In this document: piece after piece, positions 24,431 to 33,221 of the stretch
How the letters are laid out: every line of letters begins with the position of its first letter
Position numbering within the stretch: position 1 is the stretch's first letter
NCBI GenBank assembly: GCA_024280775.1
Contig: JAJRPM010000005.1
Coordinates: forward strand, 1-64,000
Source: Candidatus Zixiibacteriota bacterium
GTDB lineage: Bacteria > Zixibacteria > MSB-5A5 > GN15 > JACZUZ01
Length of the DNA: 64,000 bases
Direction: 5' to 3'
The notes under the pieces: generated by a model
The model's database searches: none
What the model saw: the letters and a program-made list of their open reading frames with translations, nothing else
Told to the model about the DNA's origin: nothing
Translations under genes and position numbers: made by a program

Positions 24431-25444
24431 TCAATCTTTGGCCTGCCTGGCTTTCAAAGCGGCCAACCTGGCTCGCAAATCGAACTGTGCATCGGCTAAC
24501 CCGATAGCCGCTAGAAATATAGTGCCGGGTAAGGCGCTGATTAGCGCCAAGAAATAGAACAATCCGCGCATAAGCCAAGCTACCCGATATTTGCGAAAAA
24601 TGTATTCAATCATGGCAAATCCGGCTATGGAAAACACTAGCGCTGAAACAAAAAGCAGATTATCAGATAAACGCTTTATGTTTTCTAACTCCATGGAATC
24701 ACTAATAAGCCTTCCAGCGGCGAAGACGAACAATAGCGCCAAAGTGTATTGCGGGAGCCGCCATTGGGTTAGTGTCAACCAGCGGAAGTTTCGACTTGTC
24801 GCTAGTTCGACTGACTTGCCACCAGTTAGCATACGCTCGAGTGTTGGCGCCAAATACCAAGCCAACACTATAGGCAACAATGCCTGAGTTGCTATCAACG
24901 CTGGAGTGAGCCAACGCAGAGTATCAAGCAGTTGACCAATGACCGCCGCATTCAATGCCGGGTCGGATTCGGTAAGCGCCTTGAACTCATCAAAGATACC
25001 AGTTATGGCTTCGCCACCCAATGAATAGACAACGGCGACTGTAGCCAGAGCCACGAGCGACATCAGCAAAAACGCAGAACGCATGCTACTAAACATCCGG
25101 AATCCAATCGCCAAAGCCAAAGTCGGCCCCAGTGACAACGCGAGCAACGCGATGTTGAATTCCGGCGGAGTTGCGCCTATGCGGATGATAGACCCTAAAC
25201 CGATTGCAAAAGCGCTGGCAATAAACGCCAGTGTCATTCTTCCGCGCGCGGCCAGACTCAAAAGAGCGTATAGCGATAGAATACCTGCCATTACATTCAG
25301 AATCGGCAAGGACAGGAACACCGGGTGGAGCAGGATAAACGCTAGTTCCATCCAATCTCTGCCAGTGAAACCTCTCGTTTGCGCTATATGCGCTTCGGGA
25401 GAGGCCGCTTGCGGTTCTGTCTTTGTGTTGTCTGCGTCAATCAT
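24431..25444 (-). CDS. DUF2232 multi-pass membrane protein
   Basis: About 337 residues with eight or so hydrophobic helices (for example LAFILLHPVFLSLPILNVMAGIL and AFLLMSLVALATVAVVYSLGG), matching the DUF2232/YybS-like membrane proteins often found between rpsR and rplI. Function is unknown; the fold resembles ECF-type S-component membrane proteins. I use ATG 25444 (MIDADNTKTEPQ); a GTG at 25462 is possible. The C-terminal helix is basic (RARLAALKARQAKD). Confidence 0.8.
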   Translation of the reverse strand: MIDADNTKTEPQAASPEAHIAQTRGFTGRDWMELAFILLHPVFLSLPILNVMAGILSLYALLSLAARGRMTLAFIASAFAIGLGSIIRIGATPPEFNIALLALSLGPTLALAIGFRMFSSMRSAFLLMSLVALATVAVVYSLGGEAITGIFDEFKALTESDPALNAAVIGQLLDTLRWLTPALIATQALLPIVLAWYLAPTLERMLTGGKSVELATSRNFRWLTLTQWRLPQYTLALLFVFAAGRLISDSMELENIKRLSDNLLFVSALVFSIAGFAMIEYIFRKYRVAWLMRGLFYFLALISALPGTIFLAAIGLADAQFDLRARLAALKARQAKD

Positions 25445-25480
25445 TTCTACTGTATAAGTCACTCAGCAAATGCCGCCCGG

Positions 25481-25714
25481 TTACTTGTAAATCTCATTAG
25501 TGTAAGGCAGGATGGCCATTAGTCTTGCGCGTTTGATCGCTGTGGCAATCATGCGCTGATGCATAGCTGTGGTTCCTGAGATACGTCTCGGGACAATTTT
25601 ACCGCGCTCGTTAATGAAACGTCGTAAAAATCTCTCGTCTTTGTAATCAACATAGTTGATTTTGTATTCGCAGAGCAAACATCCGCGTCTGCGACCTCTA
25701 GTGAATTCAGCCAT
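25481..25714 (-). CDS. rpsR: 30S ribosomal protein S18
   Basis: 77 residues from ATG 25714 ([18 protein letters not shown]), chosen over an ATG six codons upstream because AAAGGA sits at the right distance before it. Conserved S18 phrases: [29 protein letters not shown] and [20 protein letters not shown]. The CxxC in GCLLCEYK is the zinc-type variant (C+) found in many phyla. S18 pairs with S6 in the 30S platform. Confidence 0.97.
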   Translation of the reverse strand: MAEFTRGRRRGCLLCEYKINYVDYKDERFLRRFINERGKIVPRRISGTTAMHQRMIATAIKRARLMAILPYTNEIYK

Positions 25715-25789
25715 ATGTGACTGTCCTTTCATTCTGTGAATTTATCATTGTGTTCATCTTTTCGATTTTGTTACGCCCTGAAAATGTGT

Positions 25790-26845
25790 TCAGTCTTCCA
25801 ACAGAAATGGATCAAACGAATCCTTTGATTCCACCAACTCGAAAGGTGAATCCGAACTTGGCTTGGGCTCATTTGATTTCTTACTGTCTTTGACTTTCGC
25901 ACTGTCTTTGACTCTCGCGCTGTCTTTGGTCTTGCCAGCTACTTTGCCGGCGTTATCCTTGGCAGTGTTATTCTTGACGGCGCTATCTCTGCCGACGTTA
26001 TCTTTGTCGGCTTTTCGGGGACGTCTTTCTGTTCTTCTTGAGCCGGACGGTCTCCTGCTTTTGGAGGCCGGCTTGCTCTCTTCGACTGCTGCAACCTCTT
26101 TGACAGGTGACTCTGAACTAGTTGAGACTTTCTCCGTCTCTGCGGAGACTGGGCGTTTTCTTACGCTTCGTCTGCGACGAGGTTTGGGTTTGTCTCCAGC
26201 TTTAGTCTCGGAGTTTGAAACAACTATTGAATCAGCGTTTGAATCATTCCCTACTTCGGAACTGGATTCAGCAACAACCACTGGACGTTTTCGCTTGCTT
26301 CGAGTTGGCTTTGGCTTCTCGGTGGCGCTGTGCTTTGTAGTTTGTGATGGCTCAACTTTCCTGGTTGTCGTCGGTTTGGGTGCAGTCTTCTCTGCAGTTT
26401 TCTCTGCAGTTTTCTCAGCGACAGTGTCACTCTGAGAGTCGCCTGCGCTATCAGCGACTTGCGTCGAACTTTGTTCCAAGAAATCTCTTTCGAGAAATCT
26501 TAAAGCTCCATCACTATCAACTAGCTGAATACGCTCGGCATGGACTTCAAGTCGTGACACTGAGCCATGCGCCGGAGGCGATGACAATCGTCCTTCGACA
26601 ATTACTTCAGCGCCGGTGGATAACATACTATCGCAACTGACAGCCAATTGGCCCACGATAAAGACAGAAACTCTAATCGTGGAGAGCCTCTGGCGGGTTG
26701 AGTCATCCGAGAGAGTTGGCAATGAAACTGTCAGCGGCAATTTCAAGGTCGCCACACCGGACTTGTTGGTCCGCAGGGCGAGCTTACGCGCAACAGTTCC
26801 GCTGATAACCACCCGGTTAAGAAAAGGAAATCTACGTTCGCTCAT
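25790..26845 (-). CDS. ssb: Single-stranded DNA-binding protein with a very long basic tail
   Basis: The first 120 residues form the SSB OB-fold (NRVVISGTVARKLALRTNKSG, VFIVGQLA, GAEVIVEGRLSS). Normal bacterial SSB has 150-180 residues; here a low-complexity linker of about 215 residues follows, rich in Lys, Arg, Ser and Glu with internal repeats (EKTAEKTAEKTA, KDSARVKDSAKVKDS, several RRR/KRKRP blocks). The end DSFDPFLLED is a plausible stand-in for the acidic, hydrophobic-tipped DDDIPF tail that recruits repair proteins. It lies between rpsF and rpsR, the standard place for ssb. Confidence 0.87.
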   Translation of the reverse strand: MSERRFPFLNRVVISGTVARKLALRTNKSGVATLKLPLTVSLPTLSDDSTRQRLSTIRVSVFIVGQLAVSCDSMLSTGAEVIVEGRLSSPPAHGSVSRLEVHAERIQLVDSDGALRFLERDFLEQSSTQVADSAGDSQSDTVAEKTAEKTAEKTAPKPTTTRKVEPSQTTKHSATEKPKPTRSKRKRPVVVAESSSEVGNDSNADSIVVSNSETKAGDKPKPRRRRSVRKRPVSAETEKVSTSSESPVKEVAAVEESKPASKSRRPSGSRRTERRPRKADKDNVGRDSAVKNNTAKDNAGKVAGKTKDSARVKDSAKVKDSKKSNEPKPSSDSPFELVESKDSFDPFLLED

Positions 26846-26954
26846 CTAGTAGCCATGTTCTAAAGACATCTCTTGAGAATAACAACTGACCCGTAGCAAC
26901 AGGCTCGTAACAACAGACAGCCATTCGAGTCAGAAAAGTTTCTCACGGAAATCC

Positions 26955-27584
26955 TCAAAGCGCCTCTTCTTCGGTGATGGCGGAAGACGGAGCGTCCGCC
27001 ACAGGTGTATCTTCGGCTTTTGGCTCAGCGGTGGGAGCTACAGCGGCAGGTGTAGCCTCTGCTTTTGACTCTACCTTGGCTTCCGGTGAAGTGGCAGGTT
27101 TTGCCTCTACTTTTGACTCTACTTTGGCTTCTGGTGAAGCGGCAGGTTTTGCCTCTACTTTTGACTCTACCTTGGCGGCAGGTGTAGCGCTAGCTGTCGC
27201 GGGTCTACGCCCATCGCCTGAATCGCGATTACCTGCCGGACGACGATCATCAGAATCGGCGCCCATCATTACGTCAGTGATAGACTTCCTGAATGGATCG
27301 CCATCATAGCGAATAGTCAAATCTCGCAGATAGTTGTCACCAAGTTTGAAATGTCGGTCGAGTTTCGGCAGGACGCTGGCATCACAATCGTGAATCAAAC
27401 TTACGTAATATCCGTGAGTTTGACGATCGATTTGATAGGCCAGGCGACGTGAGCCGATACGGCGTTCGCGAAGAACCTCACCTTCGTTAGAGGTGATGAT
27501 TTCGGTGATGGCGTTGACACTCGCGTTGATGTTGTCGTCGCCGATTTGGGGATTAACGATGAATGTCGTGTCGTAACGACTCAT
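26955..27584 (-). CDS. rpsF: 30S ribosomal protein S6 with repeat-bearing C-terminal extension
   Basis: Residues 1-97 are a standard S6 (MSRYDTTFIVNPQIGDD, RRLAYQIDRQTHGYY, HFKLGDNYLRDLTIRYDGD). A roughly 110-residue Ala/Lys/Glu/Pro tail follows, including three 16-residue repeats (AKVESKVEAKPAASPE type) encoded by a 48-bp tandem repeat. S6 tails are often acidic and short; this length is unusual. Strong ribosome site GGGAGGATCCACGT before ATG 27584. First gene of the block to 23.4 kb. Confidence 0.95.
   Translation of the reverse strand: MSRYDTTFIVNPQIGDDNINASVNAITEIITSNEGEVLRERRIGSRRLAYQIDRQTHGYYVSLIHDCDASVLPKLDRHFKLGDNYLRDLTIRYDGDPFRKSITDVMMGADSDDRRPAGNRDSGDGRRPATASATPAAKVESKVEAKPAASPEAKVESKVEAKPATSPEAKVESKAEATPAAVAPTAEPKAEDTPVADAPSSAITEEEAL
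27046..27189. repeat. 48-bp tandem repeat, three units, inside rpsF
   Basis: Units begin at 27046, 27094 and 27142, each starting GCAGGT and carrying CCTCTNCTTTTGACTCTAC. They are in frame with rpsF and encode a 16-residue Lys/Glu/Ala/Pro repeat. The units differ at several bases, so the array is not brand-new, but length change between strains is likely. Confidence 0.9.
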
Positions 27585-27619
27585 ACGTGGATCCTCCCTT
27601 TGGACTTTAAGAAGTTGAT

Positions 27620-27643
27620 GTTGCGCTTTTTGTGGTGCGCAAC
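27620..27643 (-). promoter_or_regulatory. Hairpin in the rpsF leader (candidate S6:S18 control element)
   Basis: GTTGCGC and GCGCAAC form a perfect 7-bp stem around a 10-base loop, about 36 bases before the rpsF start on the minus strand. A second stem lies further up at 27663-27700 (TAGCGG/CCGCTA and ATTTAGT/ACTAAAT), overlapping the pth stop. Many bacteria regulate rpsF-rpsR through a leader bound by S6:S18. The place fits, but I could not confirm the conserved CCG bulge of that motif. Confidence 0.4.
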
Positions 27644-27697
27644 GAGTTACGGCCCCGTTCTGTAGCGGTTGATTTAGTTTAGACTAAATTGTAGCCG

Positions 27698-28393
27698 CTA
27701 GTCGGATCCCGGGGCAGGGTCGGCGGAAGTATTGTACTTTTCTGCGGCAATATCAAGTAGATTTGCAGAGGTATTTGAGAGAATAAAGTCGCAGGCGTCA
27801 GCCGCGCGGTTTAATGCGGTCTCTTTGATAACCTGTTCGGATTCAGTGAATTGGCCTAGTACGAACTCGATGATGTCATGCTTGGGCGGTTTCGGGCCAA
27901 TTCCTACCCTTAGACGTGGGAATTCATCGGTTTCCAGCTCGGAAATTATTGATTTCAGGCCGTTATGGCCTCCATCGGAGCCGCTTTTTCGTAGTCTGAG
28001 CCTGCCCAGGGGCAAATGGAAGTCATCGACTACCACTATAAGCTGTTGTGGCGTAACATTAAACAAGTCTAGGGCCTGCCTTGCGGCAATTCCAGAACGA
28101 TTCATCAGAGTTGTGGGCTTAATCAGAACACCTCGAAAGGAATCGGCCGGGTTTGAGGCCTTAGAATCGCCCAAATCGGATGGTTTTGCTATAAAGATAT
28201 TCCTGAACCACCCCAAAAGACCCGAATTGTTGGCAGATTTATCGGAGGCTTGGTAGAAATCACCTTTTCCGGGGATGAACTTGAAATTGTGCCTGTCCGC
28301 CAGCGAATCGACTACATCGAAACCGATATTGTGGCGAGAGGATTCATATTGGCGTCCAACATTCCCCAGGCCGATTATCACGTAGCTTATCAT
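27698..28393 (-). CDS. pth: Peptidyl-tRNA hydrolase with internal insertion
   Basis: Frees peptides from stalled peptidyl-tRNA. Core motifs are intact: IIGLGNVGRQYESSRHNIGF with the catalytic histidine and preceding asparagine-type residues, KPTTLMNRSG, VVVDDFHLPLGRLRLRKSGS, GGHNGLKSI and PRLRVGIG. At 231 residues it is about 35 longer than usual because of a low-complexity insert (about residues 49-85, including GLLGWFRNIFIAKPSDLGDS) before the KPTTLMN strand, plus a short C-terminal tail. Lies upstream of rpsF on the same strand. Confidence 0.93.
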   Translation of the reverse strand: MISYVIIGLGNVGRQYESSRHNIGFDVVDSLADRHNFKFIPGKGDFYQASDKSANNSGLLGWFRNIFIAKPSDLGDSKASNPADSFRGVLIKPTTLMNRSGIAARQALDLFNVTPQQLIVVVDDFHLPLGRLRLRKSGSDGGHNGLKSIISELETDEFPRLRVGIGPKPPKHDIIEFVLGQFTESEQVIKETALNRAADACDFILSNTSANLLDIAAEKYNTSADPAPGSD

Positions 28394-28425
28394 GTTGGGA
28401 GGAATCCAGGGTTTGGATCAAGGTC

Positions 28426-29112
28426 TCAGGCGTCGAATTTATAGCCGACACCGCGAATGCTTTTGATAATCTCGGGTTTGGCCGGGTCTTTTTCGAATAC
28501 TTTGCGCAGGCGCAGGATGAAATTGTCTACGGTTCGAGTTGAGGGAAATGCATTGTATCCCCAAACTCCGTCGAGCAATGAATCACGGCTGACTGATTGT
28601 CCGCGTCGCTCGTAGAGATATTTCACCACTTGCGCTTCTTTGCGAGAAAGAGTCACAGCTCCTCCGGGACCTGAGGCTTCGAAGGTTTGCATATTCAACA
28701 TGCAATCACCGAAGCGAATGATGTCACTTTTTTCTTCATCGGCTCCTTGCCAGCTTATTCTGCGAAACACTGATGAAATCCGGTGGAGCAGTTCTTCGAG
28801 ATTAAAAGGCTTGGTGATGTAGTCATCACCTCCGACAGAAAGTCCCTGCACTTTGTCTTTGTCACCATCGCGCGCGGTCAGAAAAATCACGGGGATGTGT
28901 GAGGTCTTGCGAATTTCTCTGCAAAGCGAAATCCCGTCCATGCCGGGCAACATGATATCAAGTATGGCCAGGTCGAATTCGATTTGACCGAAGAGCTCCA
29001 TAGCGCTGATTCCATCACTGGCAATCACCACTTCATAGCCTTCAGCTGAGAGATTCATCTCCAAACCTGACGCCAAATTCGGCTCATCTTCTACTACTAG
29101 AATACGTCTCAC
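28426..29112 (-). CDS. OmpR-family DNA-binding response regulator
   Basis: Receiver domain (residues 1-115): acidic pocket EDE at 8-10, phospho-acceptor Asp in LAILDIMLPGMDG near 52, Lys in YITKPFNLEEL. The winged-helix DNA-binding domain (about 130-228) has LSRKEAQVVKYLYERRGQSVSRDSLL and TVDNFILRLRKVFE, ending IRGVGYKFDA. The start is GTG (MRRILVVEDE). Partner of the kinase 53 bp upstream. With copA before both genes on the same strand, a metal-responsive system is a reasonable inference. Confidence 0.93.
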   Translation of the reverse strand: MRRILVVEDEPNLASGLEMNLSAEGYEVVIASDGISAMELFGQIEFDLAILDIMLPGMDGISLCREIRKTSHIPVIFLTARDGDKDKVQGLSVGGDDYITKPFNLEELLHRISSVFRRISWQGADEEKSDIIRFGDCMLNMQTFEASGPGGAVTLSRKEAQVVKYLYERRGQSVSRDSLLDGVWGYNAFPSTRTVDNFILRLRKVFEKDPAKPEIIKSIRGVGYKFDA

Positions 29113-29165
29113 TGTCTAGTTATTCTCATTTTGATTCTATGCATGATAAATCTCATTGCTTACTA

Positions 29166-30533
29166 TTATTTTAGGTTGAGTGTAAATGTAACAGTCGTTC
29201 CTGCCCCCAACCCCTCTGATTCAATAGCTACACTACCAGCGCTGGATTCGATTATTCTTTTGGCTAAATATAGTCCCAGCCCGGTTCCCTGACGTGTGCG
29301 AGTTAGTTCATTCCCTACTCTGTAGAAACGTTCAAATACTCGACTGCGCTCTGACTTTTCCAATCCTATGCCGAAGTCTTTAATTGACAGGGTGGCGTTT
29401 TCTTTATCGCCTGCAAGTGTGGCTTCGATTCTTATCTCAGAATCCGAAAACTTTATAGCGTTGTCAACAGCAATGTCAATACACCGGGTCAAATCACCGT
29501 TTGAGATTCGTGTGATAAGCTCAGAACTACTTTCTGGCAAGTTAAGTGTCACCTTAATCTTTCGTCCTTCAAATTCTTCTTTTCGCAAGGAAAAATAGTC
29601 CCGGGTGAATTGTATCAGCGCAACAGTCTCAGCTTCGGCCTTAGACTTGCCTGAACTTCGACCGGCTTCAAGCAGGTCATCAATTAAGTATCCCAGGCGA
29701 TCTAAATCAGAGTCTATCATTTTCATGGCTTTAATACGATTAGGTTCGGAGAGTTTTCCGCGTTGCAAGCCTTCTATGCTCAACTTTAGTGACGCAAGGG
29801 GCGAGCGGAGTTCGTGCGTTACGGCCATTAAGAAATTCTCCTGCATCCTGCGCGATTCCTCTGAGCGTGAAAGCGCGCGAAAAATCAAAGCCAACCCAAC
29901 CAATGTCAGGATAATAAAGAAGCCGCCCTCAGAAAAGAGCATGATTCGTGAGTTACGCATTTGATCCTGATAGGCCTTTACCTGTTCGTGATGCGGCTGG
30001 AAGTTTTTGCCGCCGATTGGATGAAAGAATGCCGAGTCCTGCGGTGGAGGGATGAATTCCAGTCGTGGCTGATAGGCGTCGGCTAATTCGCTGGCAATGC
30101 TATAATCAATCGCTACCGCTATGATTGTTCCCTCTTTGGATAAACGCACACCGGCGTCAACTGCATGAGTTTTATTGAATCTCTCGGAATCATACTCCAG
30201 CAAAGTATCATGTTGGCCATTGGTGATTATCAATCGTGAGACAAAGCGGTTCGCCTCAACTGCATTAGTTAGGCTGTCGATGGCGCTATTATCGAGGTTT
30301 TCGGCGTTGATTAACATCAGGTCACGCGCTGATTGATATTCCTCGTACAGCGCTGAGGCCAACTCGATTTTTCTTGATTGCACATAGGAAAGATAGTCAT
30401 TGTAACGCTGGTCAATCAATCTGAAATGGAACACTATCCACCACAGCAACTGCGCCACAAAGACCACTGCTAGCACAATGAAAATAATCAGCGACTGCTT
30501 GTTTACATTTTTTATTCTTGATCTCTTGAACAT
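29166..30533 (-). CDS. Membrane sensor histidine kinase
   Basis: 455 residues: TM1 about 14-38, a periplasmic sensor of about 155 residues, TM2 about 197-220, then directly the kinase core without a clear HAMP. H-box HELRSPLASLKLSIEGL, N-box VDNAIKFSD, G-boxes KDFGIGLE and GTGLGLYLAKRI are complete. The sensor part contains a His-rich stretch near TM2 (FFHPIGGKNFQPHHEQ) that could bind metal, which fits its position just after the copper-type ATPase gene (61 bp). Phosphorylates the downstream response regulator. Confidence 0.92.
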   Translation of the reverse strand: MFKRSRIKNVNKQSLIIFIVLAVVFVAQLLWWIVFHFRLIDQRYNDYLSYVQSRKIELASALYEEYQSARDLMLINAENLDNSAIDSLTNAVEANRFVSRLIITNGQHDTLLEYDSERFNKTHAVDAGVRLSKEGTIIAVAIDYSIASELADAYQPRLEFIPPPQDSAFFHPIGGKNFQPHHEQVKAYQDQMRNSRIMLFSEGGFFIILTLVGLALIFRALSRSEESRRMQENFLMAVTHELRSPLASLKLSIEGLQRGKLSEPNRIKAMKMIDSDLDRLGYLIDDLLEAGRSSGKSKAEAETVALIQFTRDYFSLRKEEFEGRKIKVTLNLPESSSELITRISNGDLTRCIDIAVDNAIKFSDSEIRIEATLAGDKENATLSIKDFGIGLEKSERSRVFERFYRVGNELTRTRQGTGLGLYLAKRIIESSAGSVAIESEGLGAGTTVTFTLNLK

Positions 30534-30594
30534 TTTGAATTTCTCAATCGAGACGAGCTGTGATTACATTATAGAAGAGGAAAGCAAGTTACTA

Positions 30595-32889
30595 CTATAT
30601 CGCAACTTCTTCCTCAAACTCTGAATCCTTATCTCTGATTACATTCAGCCAGGTTAGGCGCACAGAGTTGCTAACAACCAAGACAGAGGAAAACGCCATC
30701 GCCAAAGCTCCCAGCTCCGGGGATAGTTTCCAGCCAACTGAATGATAGAACACACCTGCGGCAATTGGTATTGCCAGCGCATTGTATACCAATGCCCAGA
30801 AAAGATTCTGTTTGATTACTCTAAATGTCTGACGAGACAGGTCTCTTGCCGCCAGCAAATAGCGCAGGTTTGATTTCATCAGGATAATATCCGCCGCTTG
30901 CTTGGCTACATCTGTGCCACCGCCAATCGCCACACCAATTTCCGCCTCGGCGAGCGCCGGAGCGTCATTGATACCATCACCGACCATCGTCACATGATAG
31001 CCAACTTTGCGCAAGGCGCGCACCAACTCGCTCTTTTGTTCGGGACGAATCTCTGATTCTACGTGGTCAATCCCCAGCGCGTCGGCTATGGTCTTGGCAG
31101 AGCGACGATTATCACCGGTGAACATGAATACTTTCAGGCCCTCATCTTTTAGACGTTTAATCACCTCGGGGGCTTCGCGTTTGAATTTGTCCATCAAGGC
31201 AATCATACCTAAAGCCTGTCCATCGAGAGCCACATAGATAATAGTGCGGCCCCGGTCCATTTCAGATTCGGCGGCGGTCTTTAGCTCTTCTATGTCAATT
31301 TGCTGATTGCGCATTGCTTTACCACTGCCTACCAGAACTTCTTTGAGATCAAGCTTGCCCCGCACGCCAAAACCGCTTAGCGCCTCGATATCACTTGCAT
31401 CCTTGAAAGAAATCTTACGCTGACGCACCTCGCGCATGATACTTCCGCCAATCGGATGCTCACTGCCGTTTTCCACTGAGGCACAAACTTTCAGTATTTG
31501 TTCTTCATTGGTTTCGCCGATTGTTTTGATGAGAACTACTTCGGGATGACCGTAGGTTAGTGTTCCGGTTTTGTCGAAGACAATGGCATCGGATTTGATA
31601 AAACGTTCCAGCGCCTCGCCGCCTTTGAAGAGTATTCCCTGACGCGCCGCCGCGCCTGTGCCAGCGAGAACGGCGGTGGGTGTGGCAAGTCCCAAGGCGC
31701 AGGGACAGGCAATAATCAGCACCGCGATTGGCGCCGAATACATCAGCAATGTGCGTGAGTCACCCTCGCCGAAGAAAAACCAGGCCATGAACGTCACTAA
31801 TGAAATCAACAGCGCAATAGGCGCGAACACCCCGGCTATTCTGTCAGCAATACGTTGAATTGGCGCTTTGGAATCCTGCGCATCTGAGACGAGCCGGATT
31901 ATGCTATTGAGGTAGCTATCCTCACCGGCTTGTGTGACACGCATCTCGAAAGCTTTGGCGGTATTGACTGAGCCTCCGATTACTTTTGAGCCGACTGACT
32001 TATCAACTGGAATAGATTCGCCGGTTAGCATCGACTCATCAACCGAGGGTTCGCCCTTTGTGATTTCTCCATCGGCTGAAATACGTTCGCCGGGACGAAC
32101 CAACAGAACCATCCCCGGCTGGGCTGAGGCGCTGTCTATTTCCACCTGCACGCCATTTATAACCGCAGTCGCTTTTTGCGGCCGAAGATCCATCAGACCA
32201 ACAATAGCCTCTTTGGCATTTCCTCCGGCCCGAGATTCCAGAAATCGTCCCAAAAGCACCAACATGATAATGACACCTACCGCTTCAAAGTACAGGTGAT
32301 TCGACAACGGCTGCCATCCGGTGAAATAGGCGGTTAGGTTGTAGGCGCTGAAGGCGTACGCCGCCCCGACACCGAGCGCGATTAGTGAGTTCATATTCGC
32401 CGCTCGATTTCGCAACTGCTTGAAAGCGTCAATAAATATCCCGCGCCCAGATACAAATACTGTTACAGTAGCAAGCGCTGCGACAACCAGAACTGCGGTG
32501 AGTTTCCCGGGGCTTACTGTTGAGCCGAAGCCATCGGATTGTAGCATGTGCGCGCCGCTGAGCATATTGATTACAAACAGCGGAACCGCCATCATAGCTG
32601 AGACCAAGAAATCTCGCTTGGCCTGTTTGGTTTCCTGACGATAGTTGAGAATGTCATCGGCTTTTCGCGCTTTAGCGGTGAAACCGAGTTTCTCGACTTC
32701 TTTGGATACTGTCGAGTCATCAGTTATCGGCGCCCGGTACTCAATTGAAGCCGAGCCCATGGCGAAATTGACTCGCACAGAATCTACTCCTTCAACTTTC
32801 GCAAGCCCCTTTTCGATGGTTATCGCACAGGCGGCGCAATGCATCCCGCCTATGGTGAAGGTGGTATGTGTGGACTCTACGTTGCTCAT
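30595..32889 (-). CDS. copA: Copper-type P1B ATPase
   Basis: Inner-membrane heavy-metal export pump, 764 residues. One N-terminal HMA domain with [16 protein letters not shown] (metal-binding CxxC near 18-21), eight hydrophobic helices, the ion-path CPC in [17 protein letters not shown], phosphorylation site DKTGTLTYG, the SEHPIG nucleotide-site His and hinge [19 protein letters not shown] plus the helix 7-8 residues ([22 protein letters not shown]) are those of Cu(I) pumps. ATG 32889. Heads the copA-kinase-regulator run. Confidence 0.93.
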   Translation of the reverse strand: MSNVESTHTTFTIGGMHCAACAITIEKGLAKVEGVDSVRVNFAMGSASIEYRAPITDDSTVSKEVEKLGFTAKARKADDILNYRQETKQAKRDFLVSAMMAVPLFVINMLSGAHMLQSDGFGSTVSPGKLTAVLVVAALATVTVFVSGRGIFIDAFKQLRNRAANMNSLIALGVGAAYAFSAYNLTAYFTGWQPLSNHLYFEAVGVIIMLVLLGRFLESRAGGNAKEAIVGLMDLRPQKATAVINGVQVEIDSASAQPGMVLLVRPGERISADGEITKGEPSVDESMLTGESIPVDKSVGSKVIGGSVNTAKAFEMRVTQAGEDSYLNSIIRLVSDAQDSKAPIQRIADRIAGVFAPIALLISLVTFMAWFFFGEGDSRTLLMYSAPIAVLIIACPCALGLATPTAVLAGTGAAARQGILFKGGEALERFIKSDAIVFDKTGTLTYGHPEVVLIKTIGETNEEQILKVCASVENGSEHPIGGSIMREVRQRKISFKDASDIEALSGFGVRGKLDLKEVLVGSGKAMRNQQIDIEELKTAAESEMDRGRTIIYVALDGQALGMIALMDKFKREAPEVIKRLKDEGLKVFMFTGDNRRSAKTIADALGIDHVESEIRPEQKSELVRALRKVGYHVTMVGDGINDAPALAEAEIGVAIGGGTDVAKQAADIILMKSNLRYLLAARDLSRQTFRVIKQNLFWALVYNALAIPIAAGVFYHSVGWKLSPELGALAMAFSSVLVVSNSVRLTWLNVIRDKDSEFEEEVAI

Positions 32890-32943
32890 ATTCTATTATT
32901 TTCTTGAAGCGTTTTTCAGTTTAATAGTTACCTGAAGAGAGAG

Positions 32944-32989
32944 TCTCTCCGATCGATGCCTAACATAGGAGAGAACAATGCATTAGGCA
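32944..32989. promoter_or_regulatory. Overlapping inverted repeats in the copA/tdh divergent region
   Basis: TCTCTCC (32944-32950) pairs with GGAGAGA (32968-32974), and TGCCTAA (32957-32963), inside that loop, pairs perfectly with TTAGGCA (32983-32989). The two stems are interleaved, so they can form a pseudoknot or two exclusive structures. The site is about 55-100 bp before copA and 230-280 bp before the tdh-like gene. It may be a regulator site or a folded leader; nothing else could be named in the 332-bp gap. Confidence 0.4.
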
Positions 32990-33221
32990 ATTCTGAGGCT
33001 CAGGGAGAGTTTGGCCCAGCCAACGGCAACCGGAAGAGAGACGCCCCATAACGGATTATGGTCCAAGGTGTTGCACAAACATGGCGATTCCAGATACTTT
33101 CAAACAATCGTAGTATTCTCTTGGATTATACATTCTTGGGTTTCGACGCGAAAGATATTACATTGGGTTACTACGACACCGGTTTGTGAAATTGTGTCGT
33201 TGATAAAAGGAATATAGAACT

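Noticed and set aside
26388-26425. Short direct repeats in ssb as a possible recombination site
   Set aside because: They simply encode the EKTAEKTAEKTA run of the linker; no flanking symmetry.
33001-33110. SAM-type riboswitch ahead of the threonine dehydrogenase gene, suggested by GGGAG...GGCCC...GGCAACC
   Set aside because: The spacing between GGCCC and GGCAACC is too short, the kink-turn UGA is missing and no closing P1 stem or later GGTGCTAATTCC element aligns properly; the downstream genes are not methionine-related.
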